From contig JAPNXP010000004.1 of assembly GCA_028753945.1 (NCBI GenBank), forward strand, positions 2,852,001-2,916,000: DNA of 64,000 bases. Direction: 5' to 3'. The notes beneath the pieces are model-generated. The model saw only the letters and a list, made by a program, of their open reading frames with translations, did not search any database and was not told the DNA's origin. Positions 15,154 to 28,179 of this stretch are shown in pieces. Origin of the DNA: Hexactinellida sp. DTS-2022 (taxonomy: Eukaryota > Porifera > Hexactinellida). Made by a program: the position numbers and the translations under genes. Positions within the stretch are counted from its first letter, which is position 1. Every line of letters starts with the position of its first letter.

Positions 15154-15835
15154 ATGTGTATTTCATTATCGACCAGCATCATTAGCAGAGTTGTTATTAT
15201 AAAGAAGTCGTTTTGCGCACCGTGTATACCTAATGTATATTTCTTAGTCTGCCGGCATGATATCAGAGTTGTTATTATCAAGAAGTTCTTTTGCGCACCG
15301 TTTAAGACTAATGTATTTTCTTACGCTATCATATTAGGGACAGTTGTTATTATAGAAAGGTACTATTCCGCATCGTCTAAGACTAATGTGAATATTTAAG
15401 TGGCTAAGCATAATAAGCACAGTTCAATTATAGAGGGGAATATTGGTTCCCCGTCTGAGACTAATGAATATTTCTTAGTAGGAGTGCATAATTAGCAGAG
15501 TTTTTATTATGGAGAGTCTCTTTTGCGCACTTTCTATGACTAATGTATATTCTTAGTGGACAAGTATAATATGCACAGTTGTTTATATAGGGAGGTAATT
15601 TTGCGAACAGTTTTTGACTAATATATTTCTGAGCTGCAGCATGATAAGAACAGTTGTTATTATAACGAGGTTCTTTTGCGCACAATGAAAGACTAATGTA
15701 AATTCTTGGTCGAGCAGTATAATATGCACAGTTGTTTAGATAGATAGGTAATTTTCCGAACCGTATTTGACTAATATATTTCTTAACTGCACCATTATAA
15801 GAAAAGTTGTTATTATAAAGAGGTTCTTTGCGCAC
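15154..15835. repeat. Satellite A block, third copy of 4361-5042 and 6998-7679
   Basis: The same run of monomers occurs three times: at 4361, at 6998 (offset 2637) and at 15154 (offset 10793 from the first). Only a few single-base differences separate the copies. The block is therefore older than the 2.6 kb duplication or was copied again after it. Confidence 0.85.
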
Positions 15836-15940
15836 ACTGATAGACTAATGTGTATTCTTAGTCGGGACGCATAATATTAACAGTTGTATTATAGAGATGT
15901 AGTTTTCGGACCGTGTATAACAACTGTGTATTTCATAGTC

Positions 15941-16472
15941 TGCCGGCATGATATCAGAGTTGTTATTATCAAGAAGTTCTTTTGCGCACCGTTTAAGACT
16001 AATGTATTTTCTTACGGTATCATATTAGGGACAGTTGTTATTATAGAAAGGTACTATTCCGCATCGTCTAAGACTAATGTGAATATTTAAGTGGCTAAGC
16101 ATAATAAGCACAGTTCAATTATAGAGGGGAATATTGGTTCCCCGTCTGAGACTAATGAATATTTCTTAGTAGGAGTGCATAATTAGCAGAGTTTTTATTA
16201 TGGAGAGTCTCTTTTGCGCACTTTCTATGACTAATGTATATTCTTAGTGGACCAGTATAATATGCACATTTGTTTATATAGAGAGGTAATTTTGCGAACA
16301 GTTTTTTACTAATATATTTCTTAGCTGCAGCATGATAAGAACAGTTGTTATTATAACGAGGTTCTTTTGCGCACAATGAAAGACTAATGTAAATTCTTAG
16401 TCGAGCAGTATAATATGCACAGTTGTTTAGATAGATAGGTAATTTTCCGAACCGTATTTGACTAATATATTT
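15941..16472. repeat. Satellite A local duplication of 15250-15781
   Basis: The segment starting TGCCGGCATGATATCAGAG at 15250 recurs at 15941 (offset 691, just under nine monomers) and can be followed to about 16472. It is an example of recent local unequal exchange. Confidence 0.75.
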
Positions 16473-17164
16473 CTAAGCTGCAGCATGATAAGCACAGTTG
16501 TTATTATATAGAGGTTCTTTTGCGCAAACTGAAATATTAATGTGTATACCAAGTCAGGAGTATAATATGCAAAGTTGTTTATATAGAGAGGTAATTTTGC
16601 AAACCGTTTTTGACTAAGATATTTCTTAGCTGCAGCATGATAAGCACAGTTGTTATTATATAGAGGTTCTTTTGCGCACACTGAAAGAATAATGTAAATT
16701 CTTAGTCGAGCAGTATAATATGCACAGTTGTTTATATAGAGAGGTAATTTTGCGAACCGTTTTTGACTAATATAATTGTTAGCTGCTGCATAATACGCAC
16801 AGTTGTTATTATAGAGAGGTTCTTTTGCAGCACTGAAAGACTAATGTGTATTCTCAGTCGGGAAGCATAATATTAACAGTTGTATTATAGAGATGTAGTT
16901 TTGCGGACCGTGTATAACAAATGGGAATTTCATAGTCGGCCAGCTTCATATGCAGAGTTTAATTATTAAGAAGTTCTTTTGCGCACCGTTTAAGACTAAA
17001 GTATATTTCTTAACGGTCGCATAATAGATAGGGACAGTTGTTATTGTAGAGAGGTACAATTCCGCATCGGCGAAGACTAATGTGTATTTCTAAGTGGCTA
17101 AGCATAATAAGCACAGTTCATATTATAATGGGGAATATTCGTTCCCGGTCTAAGAGTAATGAAT

Positions 17165-17712
17165 ATTTCTTAGTAGGAGTGCATAATTAGCACAGTTTTT
17201 ATTATGGAGAGTTACTTTTGCGCACCTGCCATGAATAATATATACTCTTTGTCGAGTAGTATAATATTTACATTGTTTTTATAGAGAGGTACTTTTGCGC
17301 ACCGTTTATGACTAATATATTTCTAAGCGGCAGCATAATATGCACAGTTGTTATGATAGACAGGTACTTTTGTGCACCGTCTATGACTAATGTATATTTC
17401 TTAGTCGGGAAGTATCATAGGCAGAGTTGTTATTATAAAGAAGTCCTTTTGAGCACCGTTTAAGACAGAATGTATATTTCTTAGCGGCAGCATAATAGGT
17501 ATGTTGTTATTATTGAGAGAAACTTTCCGCATCGTCCAAGACATATGTGTATTTCAAAGTGGCAAAGCATAATAAGCACAGTTCATATTATAGAGGGGAA
17601 TATTGGTTCCCCGTCTAAGACTAATGAATATTTCTTAGTAGGAGAAATAATTAGCACAGTTTTTATTATGGAGAGTCCCTTTTGCGCACGCTCTATGATT
17701 AATTTATATTCT
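17165..17712. repeat. Satellite A block duplicating 11990-12537
   Basis: The run beginning TAGGAGTGCATAATTAGCAC and including the rare text CTCTTTGTCGAGTAG is found at 11.99-12.54 kb and again here (offset 5175), nearly identical. The copies diverge where the left one enters the segment copied from 2.0 kb. Confidence 0.75.
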
Positions 17713-20499
17713 TAGTCGAGCAGTATAATATGCACAGTTGTTTAAATCGAGAGGTATTTTGCGAACCGTTTTAGACTAATATATTTGTTAGCTGCTGCAC
17801 AATAAGCACAGTTGTAATTATAGAGGGTTGTTTTGAGGGACTGAAAGACTAACGTGTATTCTTAGTCGGGGAGCATAATATTCACTGTTGTATAACAGAG
17901 AGTAAGTTTTGCGCTCCGTTTATAACAAATGTGTATTTCATTGTCGGCCAGCATCATAAGCAGAGCTATAATTACAATAAGTTCTTTTGCGCACCGTTTA
18001 AGACTAATGTATATTTCTTAACGGTCGCATAATAGGGACAGTGTTATTATAGAGAGGTACTATTCCGCATCGTCTAAGACTAATGTGCATTTCAAAGTAG
18101 CTAAGCATAATAAGCACAGTTGTTATTATAAAGAGGTTCTTTTGCGGCACTGAAAGACTAATGTGTATTCTCAGTCGGGAAGCATAATATTCACAGTTGT
18201 ATTATAGTGAGGTAGTTTTGAGCACCGTTTATAACAAATGTGTATTTCATATTCGGCAGCATCATAAGCAGGGTTGTTATTATAATGAAGTCCTTTTGCG
18301 CACCGTTTATAACTAATATACATTTCTTAGTCGGCAAGCATGATAAGCAGAGTTGTTATTATAAAGAAGTTGTTTTGGGCACCGTTAAAGACTAATGTAT
18401 ATTTCTTAGCGGCAGCATAATAGAGACAGTTGTTATTATAGAGAGGTACTTTTGCGCATCGTCAAAGATTAATGTGTATTTCTTATTGGCTCAGCATAAT
18501 AAGCACAGTTCATATTATAAAGGGGAATATTGGTTCCCCGTCTAAGACTAATGAATATTTTTTAGTAGGAGAGCATAATTTGGACAGTTTGTATTATGGA
18601 GAGTTACTTTTGCGCACCTTCTATGACTAATGTATATTCTAAGTCGAGCAGTACAATATGCACAGTTGTTTAAATCGAGAGGTTAATTTTGCGGACAGTT
18701 TTTGACTAATATATTTGTTAGCTGCTGCATGATAAGCACAGTTGTAATTATAGAGAGGTTTTTTTGCGCACACTGAAAGACTAATGTGTATACTTAGTCC
18801 TGGAGTATAATATGCACAGTTGTTTATATAGAGAGGTGATTTTGCGAACCGTTTTTGACCAATATATTTGTTAGCTGCTGCATAATACGCACAGTTGTTA
18901 TTATAGAGAGGTTCTTTTGCGGCACTGAAAGACTAATGTGTATTCTCAGTCGGGAAGCATAATATTCACAGTTGTATTATAGTGAGGTAGTTTTGCGGAC
19001 CGTGTATAACAAATGGGTATTTCATAGTCGGCCAGCATCATATGCAGAGTTGATATTATAAAAAAGTCCTTTTGCGCACCGTTTATAACTAATGTATATT
19101 TCTTAGTCTGCCAGCATCAAAAGCAGAGTTGTTATTATAAAGAAGTTCAGTTGCGCACCGTTTAAGACTAATATATATTTCTTAGTCGGCCAGCATAATA
19201 AGCACAATTGTTATTATAGAGAAGTTCTTTTGAGCACCGTTTAAAAAGTGTAGATTTCTTATCGGCACTATAATTGCGACAGTTGTTATTATAGAGAGGT
19301 ACTTTTTCGCATCGTCTAAGACTAATGTGTATTTCCTAGTAGCTAAGCATAATAAGCACAGTTCATATTATAGAGGGGAATATTGGTTCCCCGTCTAAGA
19401 CTAATGAATATTTATTAGTAGGGTGCATATTTAGCACAGTTTTTATTATGGAGATTCACTTTTGCGCACCTTCTATTTCTAATGTATATTCTAAGTGGTC
19501 CAGTATAATATGCACAGTTGTTTATATAGAGAGGTAATTTTGCGAACCGTTTTTGACTAATATATTTCTTAGCTGCAGCATGATAAGCCCAGTTGTTATT
19601 ATAGAGTGGTTCTTTTGCGCATCGTCAAAGATTAATGTGTATTTCTTAGTGGCTCAGCATAATAAGCACAGTTCATATTATAAAGGGGAATATTGGTTCC
19701 CCGTCTAAGACTAATGAATATTTTTTAGTAGGAGTGCATAATTTGCACAGTTTGTATTATGGAGAGTTACTTTTGCGCACCTTCTATGACTAATGTATAT
19801 TCTAAGTCGAGCAGTACAATATGCACAGTTGTTTAAATCCAGAGGTAATTTTCCGAACCGTTTTTAAATAATATATTTGTTAGCTGCTGCATAATAAGCA
19901 CAGTTGATATTATAGAGAGATTCTTTTGTGGCACTGAAAGACTAACGTGTATTCTTAGTCGAGAGCATAATATTCAGAGTTGTATTATAGTGAGGTAGTT
20001 TTGCGGACCGTGTATAACAAATGTGTATTTCATAGTCGGCCAGCATCATATGCAGAATTTGAATTATAAAGAAGATCTTTTGCGCACCGTTTAAGACTAA
20101 TGTATATTTCTTAACGGTAGCACAATAGGGACAGTTGTTATTATAGAGAGGCACTATTCCGCATCGTCTAAGACTAATGTGTATTTCTAAGTGGTTTAGT
20201 AAATATGCCCAGTTCATATTATAGAGGGGAATATTGGTTCCCCGTCTAAGTCTAATGAATATTTTTTAAGTAGGAGTGCATAATTAGCAAAGTTTTTATT
20301 ATGCAAATCACTTTTGCGCACATTCTATAACTAATGTATATTCTTAGTCGACAGTATAATATGCACAGTTGTTCATAAAGAGAGGTAGATTTCCGAACCG
20401 TTTTTGACAAATATATTTCAGAGTTGCAGCATAATAAGCACAGTTGTTATTATAGAGAGGTTCTTTTGAGCACACTGAAAGACTAATGTGTATTCTTAG

Positions 20500-20755
20500 T
20501 CGGGAAGCATAATATTCAGAGTTGTATTATAGTGAGGTAGTTTTGCGGACCGTGTATAACAAATGTGTATTTCATAGTCGGCCAGCATCATATGCAGAAT
20601 TTGAATTATAAAGAAGATCTTTTGCGCACCGTTTAAGACTAATGTATATTTCTTAACGGTAGCACAATAGGGACAGTTGTTATTATAGAGAGGCACTATT
20701 CCGCATCGTCTAAGACTAATGTGTATTTCTAAGTGGCCTAGCAAAATAAGCACAG
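20500..20755. repeat. Satellite A local duplication of 19958-20213
   Basis: The run containing CATATGCAGAATTTGAATTA and GGTAGCACAATAGGGAC is repeated at an offset of 542 bp, seven monomers, almost without change. Confidence 0.7.
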
Positions 20756-23700
20756 TTCATATTATAGAGGGGTATATTGGTTCCCCTTCTAAGACTAATG
20801 AATATTGCTTAGTAGGAGTGCATAATTAGCAGAGTTTTTATTATGGAGAGATACTTTTGCGCACCTTCTATGACTAATGTATATTCTTAGTCGAGTAGTA
20901 TTATTTGCACAGTTGTTTAAATCGAGAGGTTAATTTTGCGGACAGTTTTTGACTAATATATTTCTAAGCAGCAGCATGATAAGCACAGTTGTTATTATAG
21001 AGAGGTTCTTTTGCGCACACTGAAAGATTAATGTGTATACTTAGTCGGGTAGTATAATATGCACAGTTGTTTATATAGAGAGGTAATTTTGCGAACCGTT
21101 TTTGACTAATATATTTCTTAGCTGCAGCATGATATGCACAGTTGTTATTATAGAGAGGTTCTTTTGCGCACACTGAAAAACTAATGTGTTTTCTTAGTCG
21201 GGGAGCATAATTTTCACAGTTGCATTATAGAGGGTAGTTTTGCGCACCTTTTATAACAAATGTATATTTCTTAGTCGGGAAGCATCATAAGCAGAGTTGT
21301 TAAAATATAGAAGTCCTTTCCGCACCGTTTATGACTAATGTATATTTCTTAGCGGCAGCATAATATGCACAGTTGTTATGATGGAGAAGTTCTTTTGGCG
21401 CACCCTCTAAGACAAATGTGTATTCTTAGTCGGGGTGCATAATTACCACTTTTGCTATTATAGAGAGGCACTTTTGCGCACCGTTATTAAAAAATCTGTA
21501 TTTCATACCTGGTCACCATCATAAGCAGAGTTGTATCTTAAAGAATTCCTTTTGCGTACCGTTTATGACTTATGTATATTTCTAAGCGTTAGCATAATAT
21601 GCACAGTTGTTATGATAGAGAGGTTCTTTTTGCGCACTCTCTAAGAATAATGTGTATTATTAGTCGGGGAGCATAATATTCACAGTTGTTATGATAGAGA
21701 GGATTAGTTTTGAGCACCGTTTACACCAAATGTATATTTCCTAGTCGGCCAGCATCATAAGCAGAGTTGTTATTATATAGAAGTTCTTTTGGGCACCGTT
21801 TAAGACTAATGGATATTTCTTAGCGGCAGCATAATAGGGACAGCTGTTATTATAGAGAGGTACTTTTCCGAAACGTCTAAGACTAATGTGAATTTCTTAG
21901 TGGTTAAGATTAATAAGCACAGTTCATATTATAGAGAGCTTCTTTTGCGCAAGTTAAGAAAATGTATATTTATTAGTTGAGAGCATATAAAGCACAGTTC
22001 GTATTATACTGAGTTATTTTTTCGCATCGTCGAAGAGTAATGTGTATTTCTTAGCGGCAGCATAATTAGAACCATTGTTATTATAGAGAGGTTCTTTTAA
22101 CGCACCCTATAATACTAATGTGTATTCTCAGTCGGGGAGCATAATATTCACAGTTGTTATGATAGAGTGGTACTTTTGCGCATCTTTTTAGACTAATGTG
22201 AATTTCTTAGTCGGCCAGCATCATAAGTAGAGTTGTGATTATAAAAAAGTTAGTTTGCGCACCGTTTATGACTAATGTATATTTCTTAGCGGTAGCATAA
22301 TATGCACAGTTGTTATGATAGTTAGGTTCTTTTTGCGCACTCTCTAAGAATAGTGTGTATTATTAGTCGGGGAGCATTATATTCACAGTTGTTATGATAG
22401 AGAGGTACTTTTGCGCATTGTTTAATACAAATGTCAATTTATTAGTGGTTAAGATTAATATGCAATGTTCATATTATAGAGAGCGTCTTTTGCACGTTAA
22501 GAAAATGTATATTTATTAGTTGAGAGCATAATATCGACAGTTGTTATTATAAAGAGGTACTTTTTCGCATCGTCTAAGACTAATGTGTATTTCTTAGCGG
22601 CAGCATAATTAGAACCATTGTTATTATAGAGAGGTTCTTTTTGCGCACCCTATAAGACTAATGTGTATTCTTAGTCGGGGAGCATAATATTCACAGTTAT
22701 TATTATAGAGAGGTACTTTTGCGCACATCGTTTAAGACTAATCTGAATTTCTTAGCGGCAGCATAATAGGGACAGTTGTTACTAAAGAGAGGTACTTTTC
22801 CGCATCGTCTAATACTAATGTGTATTCTTAGTCGGGGAGCATAATATTCACAGTTGTTATTATAGAGAGGTACTTTTGCCCTAGGTTTATGACTAATATA
22901 TTTCTTATCGACACAATAATAAGCACAGTGTTATGATAGAGTGGCACTTTGGTGCGCCGTCTATGACTAATGTATATTACTTAGTCGGCCCGCATCATAT
23001 GCACAGTTGTTTTTATAGAGAGGTACTTTTGCGCACCGTTTATGACTAATATATTTCTTAGCGGCTGCACAATAAGCTCGTGTTGTTATGATAAAGGGTA
23101 CTTTTGTGCACTGTCTATGACTAATGTCTATTTCTTAGTAGGGGCGCATAATAAGCACATTTTGTAATTATAGAGATGTACCTTTGCGGACAGTCTAAGA
23201 ATAATGTTTATTTCTTAGTAGGTGGATCATAATAAGCACATTTTGTAACTATAGAGAGGTAATTTTGTCCAACGTGTAGGACTAATGTGTATTTCTTAGC
23301 GGCAGCATAATAAGCTCAGTTGTTATGATAGAGAGATACTTTTGCGCACCGTTTATGACTAATGTATATATATATATTACTTAGCGGGCAGCATAATAAG
23401 CACAATTGATTTATAGAGAGGTACTTTTGCGCATCGTCTATGACTAATGTGTATTTATTATTAAGTATGCATAATAAGCACAGTTCTTATTATACAGAAG
23501 TACTTTTGCGCACCGTTTATGACTAATGTATATTTCTTAGCGGCAGCATAATATGCACAGTTGTTATGATAGAGAGGTACTTTTGTGCACCGTCTATAAC
23601 TAATGTTTATTTCTTAGTAGGAGAACATTATATGCACTGTTGTTTTCATAGAGAAATACTTTTGCCCACCGTTTATGACTAATGTATATTTCTTAGCGGG

Positions 23701-24102
23701 CAGCATAATAAGCACAGTAGATTTTATAGAGAATTACTTTTGAGCAACGTTTATGACTAATGTATATTTCTCAGCGGGCAGCATAATAAGTACAGTTGTT
23801 ATTTTAGAGAGGTTCTTTTTGCGCACCGTATAAGATTAATGTGTATTCTTAGTCGGGGAGCATAATATTCACAGTTGTTATTATAGAGAGGTGCTTTTGC
23901 GCATCGTCTATGACTAATGTGTATTTATTAGTAAGTATGCATAATAAGCACAGTTCTTATTATAAAGAAGTACTTATGCGCATCGTTTAAGACTAATGTG
24001 AATTTCTTTGTGGTTAAGATTAATATGCACAGTTCTTATTATAGAGAGCAACTTTTCGCACGTCTAGGAAAATGTATATTTCTTAGTTGAGAGCATATAA
24101 AG

Positions 24103-25511
24103 CACAGTGGTTTGGGGCACGTATTTGGTAAAAGATCGTCAACCCCAAAACGCAAAGAAGCATCGTGATTTGCTTCCTAGATGTCTAAATAGTATGCATA
24201 TCAAATTTGGTACGAATTGAAAGCTTAGAAATACAAAACGACTTCGATGTCTGATGTGGATTGTCGCTACATTTAAATTCATATTCTGTGGTTTGAAAAC
24301 ACACAAAAATTTACATCCGAAATTTTTACCTCAGTAAGATATAAAAACATTTAACTATTTTAGTACATAGTATTGACTCAAAAATAACAATTTGGAACCA
24401 AAATGTTTGATTTCAAATCTAGTTTGTGAAATTTTTAGCTTCGACTTTGATGGAGTCAGAAAACATTATTACATTATGATGTTTTAAGTTTGAAATTAGC
24501 CGCAAAAATAAAGACCACCTTTGACCAATTTGAAATTTTGTATGCTGACCCTGTAATGCGATATAATGAACATATTTGAATTATAAGATCCGCTTCGATG
24601 CGCAACATTACAAAAATTGTTACATTCCATAATCAAGTATTCGTTGCTAGGTTACGCTTTATTGCCAAATATATGTTTTAATGGCCTCATTCTTTTACAT
24701 AGTGCACAAAATAGTAACTAACAAAGCATTTGAAACTACTACATCTGCATAACATCGCGTTATCGCGTAAGAACAACTTTGAAAGTAATATTATTGATAT
24801 TTTTGTGAGACTATCACCTCAAAGCGACCCTGAACTGGTATAATATCGGAGGAATTTATTTTTTGCAAGATGTGGTCAATCAGGGCATACCGAGAGAATG
24901 AAATGCAAGATAGAAAGTCAACAAACCTCAAACATTGAGAATCTAATTTCTTCATTAACAATTTCTACCAATGCAGATTGAGAAAAATATTTTTCGTAGA
25001 AATCTAGAATAGATGAATTTACTGATATTTAATATATTCACACTGTAACTTACACAAATATTTAAACAGTGCTCTTTGGTTAAATATCTTATTGGTCGGA
25101 AATTGTACGATTAGGAATTTCGTATAACAAATAGCCAATCTTGCAAAGGTTACAGGTATTTCAAATATAATAAATTTTGTATAATCATGATGATGTAATA
25201 ATCTAAAGACGAGTTGAAGTTTATGAGAAAATAATAGTGCCATAGCATAAAACATAAATAGAGCCACAATCAAGTCAACTTTGAAACAAAAATATATAAT
25301 ATTGGTGAAGTAACATTTGGTTTTGCAAATTTTCGAAAATCGTCGAAGGTGACGATAATGTCATAACTCCAAAAATATAAATCCAAACAACTTTTTACAA
25401 TAGGGGATGTATTCACAAGTATTGATAACCCATATGTAAATAATACATTATGTGTCGCTAGGATTTACACAGATACCTAAAGTTTACTAAATGCGATTTT
25501 AGACCACTGTG
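24103..25511. mobile_element. Non-coding 1409 bp TIR element inside satellite A
   Basis: The satellite stops mid-monomer at TAAAG (24098-24102) and resumes at TAAAG (25512-25516), giving a 5 bp target duplication. The insert starts CACAGTGGT and ends with its complement ACCACTGTG. The next 20 bases of each end are similar when mostly transitions and one gap are allowed. No credible protein is present; the longest frame inside (25019-25273, - strand) is AT-rich with no recognised domain. I read it as a non-autonomous DNA transposon. The CACAGTGG end and 5 bp duplication could fit a hAT-like group, but the superfamily is not settled. Confidence 0.75.
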
Positions 25512-27361
25512 TAAAGCACAGTTGTTATTATAGGGAGGTACTTTCACGCATCGTCTAAGAGAAATGTGTATTTCTTAGTGGCTAAGCTTAATAAGCACAG
25601 TTCATAATATAGAGGGGAATATTTGTGCCGCGTCTAAGACTAATGAATATTTATTAGTAGGAGTGCATAATTTGCACAGTTGTTATGGTGGAGAGCTACT
25701 TTTGTGCACCTTCCATGACTAATGTATATTCTTAGTCGAGGAGTATAATATGCACAGTTGTTAATATAGAGAGGTACTTTTGCGAACTAATTATGACAAA
25801 TGGATATTTCTTAGTCTGGGAGCATAAAAATCACATTTGTTATTCAAGAGAGGTTCTTTTGCGCAACGTGTAACACTAATTGTAATTATCAGTCGGGGAG
25901 CTAAAACACACAGTTGTTATTATAGAGGCAATTTTGCGCGCCGGTTATGACTTATGTATATTGCTTAGTCGGTCAGCATAATAAGCACAGTTGTTATTAT
26001 AGAGAGGTACTTTCACGCATCGTCTAAGAGTAATGTGTATTTCTTAGTGGCTAAGCATAAAAACACAATTCATATTTTAGAGAGGTTCTTTTGCGAACTG
26101 TTTATGACTAATGGATATTTCTTTGTCTGGGTGCATAAAAATCACATTTTTTATTCAAGAGCGATTCTTTTGCGCACCGTCTAACACTAATGGATATTCT
26201 CATTTGGGAAGTATAATAAGCACAGTTGTAATTATACAGAAGTTCTTTTTTGCGCACCGTATAAGACTAATGTGTATTCTTAGTCGGGGAGCATAATATT
26301 CACAATTGTTATTATAGAGAGGTACTTTGCTCACCATCTAAGACTAATGTTTATTCCTAGGCCGGGGAGCATAATAATCACAGTGATTATTATAGAGAAT
26401 TACTTTTGCGCACCGTTTATGACTAATGTGTATTTATTAGTCGGGCAGCATCATAAGTAGAGTTGTTATTATAGAGGGTTCTTTTTGCGCACGGTATAAG
26501 ACTAATGTGTATTCTTAGTCGGGTAGCATAATATTCACAGTTGTTATTTTAGAGATGTACTTTTGCGCATCGTTTAAGACTAATGTGAACTTCTTAGTTG
26601 TTAAGATTAATATGCACAGTTCTTATTATAGAGAGGTACTTTTACGCATCGTCTAAGACTAATGTGTATTTCTTAGTGGCTAAGCTTAATATGCACAGTT
26701 AATATCATTGAGGGGAATATTTGTGCCCCGACTAAGACTAATGTATATTTCTTAGTAGGAGTGGATAATTAGCTCAGTTGTTATTATGGAGAGTACTTTT
26801 GCGCACCTTCTATGACTAATGTATATTCTTAGTCGAGCAGTATAAAATGCACAGTTGTTAATATAGAGAGGTACTTTTGCGCACCGTATAAGGGTAATGT
26901 GTTTTCTTAGTCGGGGAGCATAATATTCACAGTTGTTATTTAGAGAGGTACTTTTGCGCACAGTCTAAGACTAATGTAAAATATTTTCGGGGAGCATAAT
27001 AATCACAGTTGTTTTTATAGAGAGGCTCTTTTGCGCGCCGTTTATGACTAATGTATATTGCTTAGTCGGACAGCATAATAAGCAAAGTTGTTATTATAGA
27101 GAATTAACTTTGCGCAGCGTTTTTGACTAATGTATATTTCTTAGTAGGGGAGCATAATATATACATTTTGATATTATAGAGAGGTTCTTTTGGGCACTGT
27201 CTATGACTAATGTTTATTTCTTAATCGGGCAGGATAATGACCACATTGTATATTATAGAGATGTACTTTTGCGCACCGTCAAAGACTAATGTATATTCTT
27301 ATTCGGGGAGTATAATAAGAACAGTTGTTATTATAGAGAGGATCCTTGGACACCCTCAAAG
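25512..27361. repeat. Satellite A, continuation (about 23 monomers)
   Basis: The same 77-79 bp monomer continues after the inserted element, in the same orientation and phase. The last clear landmark is TTATTATAGAGAGG at 27331-27344, and a decayed monomer tail runs to about 27361. There the array meets satellite B directly, with no spacer. Confidence 0.93.
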
Positions 27362-28179
27362 TTTTTTTGTGCAAAGTCTGTAGAAAGACACTCGATTTTT
27401 AAAATTAGTTGTTTCAGGAAGTTGGAAACTGTTTCTTTTGATGCTCTAAATAACATATCGTTAAAGACAGAGTTGTGGATTTGATTGATATTTCATTCAA
27501 ATCCAAATCAAATCAAATCAAATCAAATCCAAATCAAATCCATCCAAATCAAATCAAATACAAATCAAATCCATCCAAATCCAAATCAAATCCAAATCAA
27601 ATCTAAATCAAATCCAAATACTACAGAGCATAGCCTACTCTATATATGGCCTGACAGTAGATGTACCAGGGATGCACAAGAAGATGGGAAATTTTAATTT
27701 TTAATGTTTTCTATATTGAACTACTAAGTTCTTTATGGGTCTCTAGGTCGTAAACATAACTCAGCAGTGCTAGCCCGTGATTAATATTAGCTGTAATGAG
27801 AACGGTGATTGGATTTTCATAATTTAATAGTAATATAAACACAAACAGTACAATTTCTAATATTAATATACAGTAAATAATACACAATTATTTGCTTTCT
27901 TTCCCCTCTCTGGCTCTAGCAGTGACACACGACACACTTAACTACATAATAGAAATAAGAATAACAGAGTAATACAAATCATGGTAAATACAAATAAGTA
28001 GACACATAATTAAGAGAATTTCTTAAATTTACGCTTTCTATACTTTTTGAAAGAACCAGCGAGTTATAATTCTTAACTTTGTTTGCAAGAAAGCAATTCG
28101 CTGCAGTAAAGACGAGCTTCGATAAGATGTTCCAACTAAACACACCACAGCTAATTCAAGTAGACTTTCAAATACTTGG

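Larger units (their letters stand above)
1..24102. repeat. Satellite A: 77-79 bp tandem array, about 305 monomers
   Basis: A monomer of 77-79 bp repeats without a break from base 1. Its landmarks, in order, are GCATAATAAGCACAGTTG, TTATTATAGAGAGGTAC, TTTTGCGCACCGT, GACTAATGTATATTTCTTAG. Several monomer classes alternate, for example ones with GGGGAATATTGGTTCCCCG and ones with TTAGCTGCAGCATGATAAG. Monomers of 78 bp equal 26 codons, so short open frames run through several units on both strands; I regard these as chance. The array is open at the left edge of the window. Monomers from about 21.2 to 24.1 kb lack the large block duplications seen further left. No gene is visible in the array. Confidence 0.97.

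Noticed and set aside
1-24102. CRISPR-like regular repeats and many short ORFs in the satellite
   Set aside because: The repeat is contiguous with no unique spacers, and the setting is eukaryotic. The ORFs repeat the monomer in different frames and on both strands, so they are satellite artefacts.
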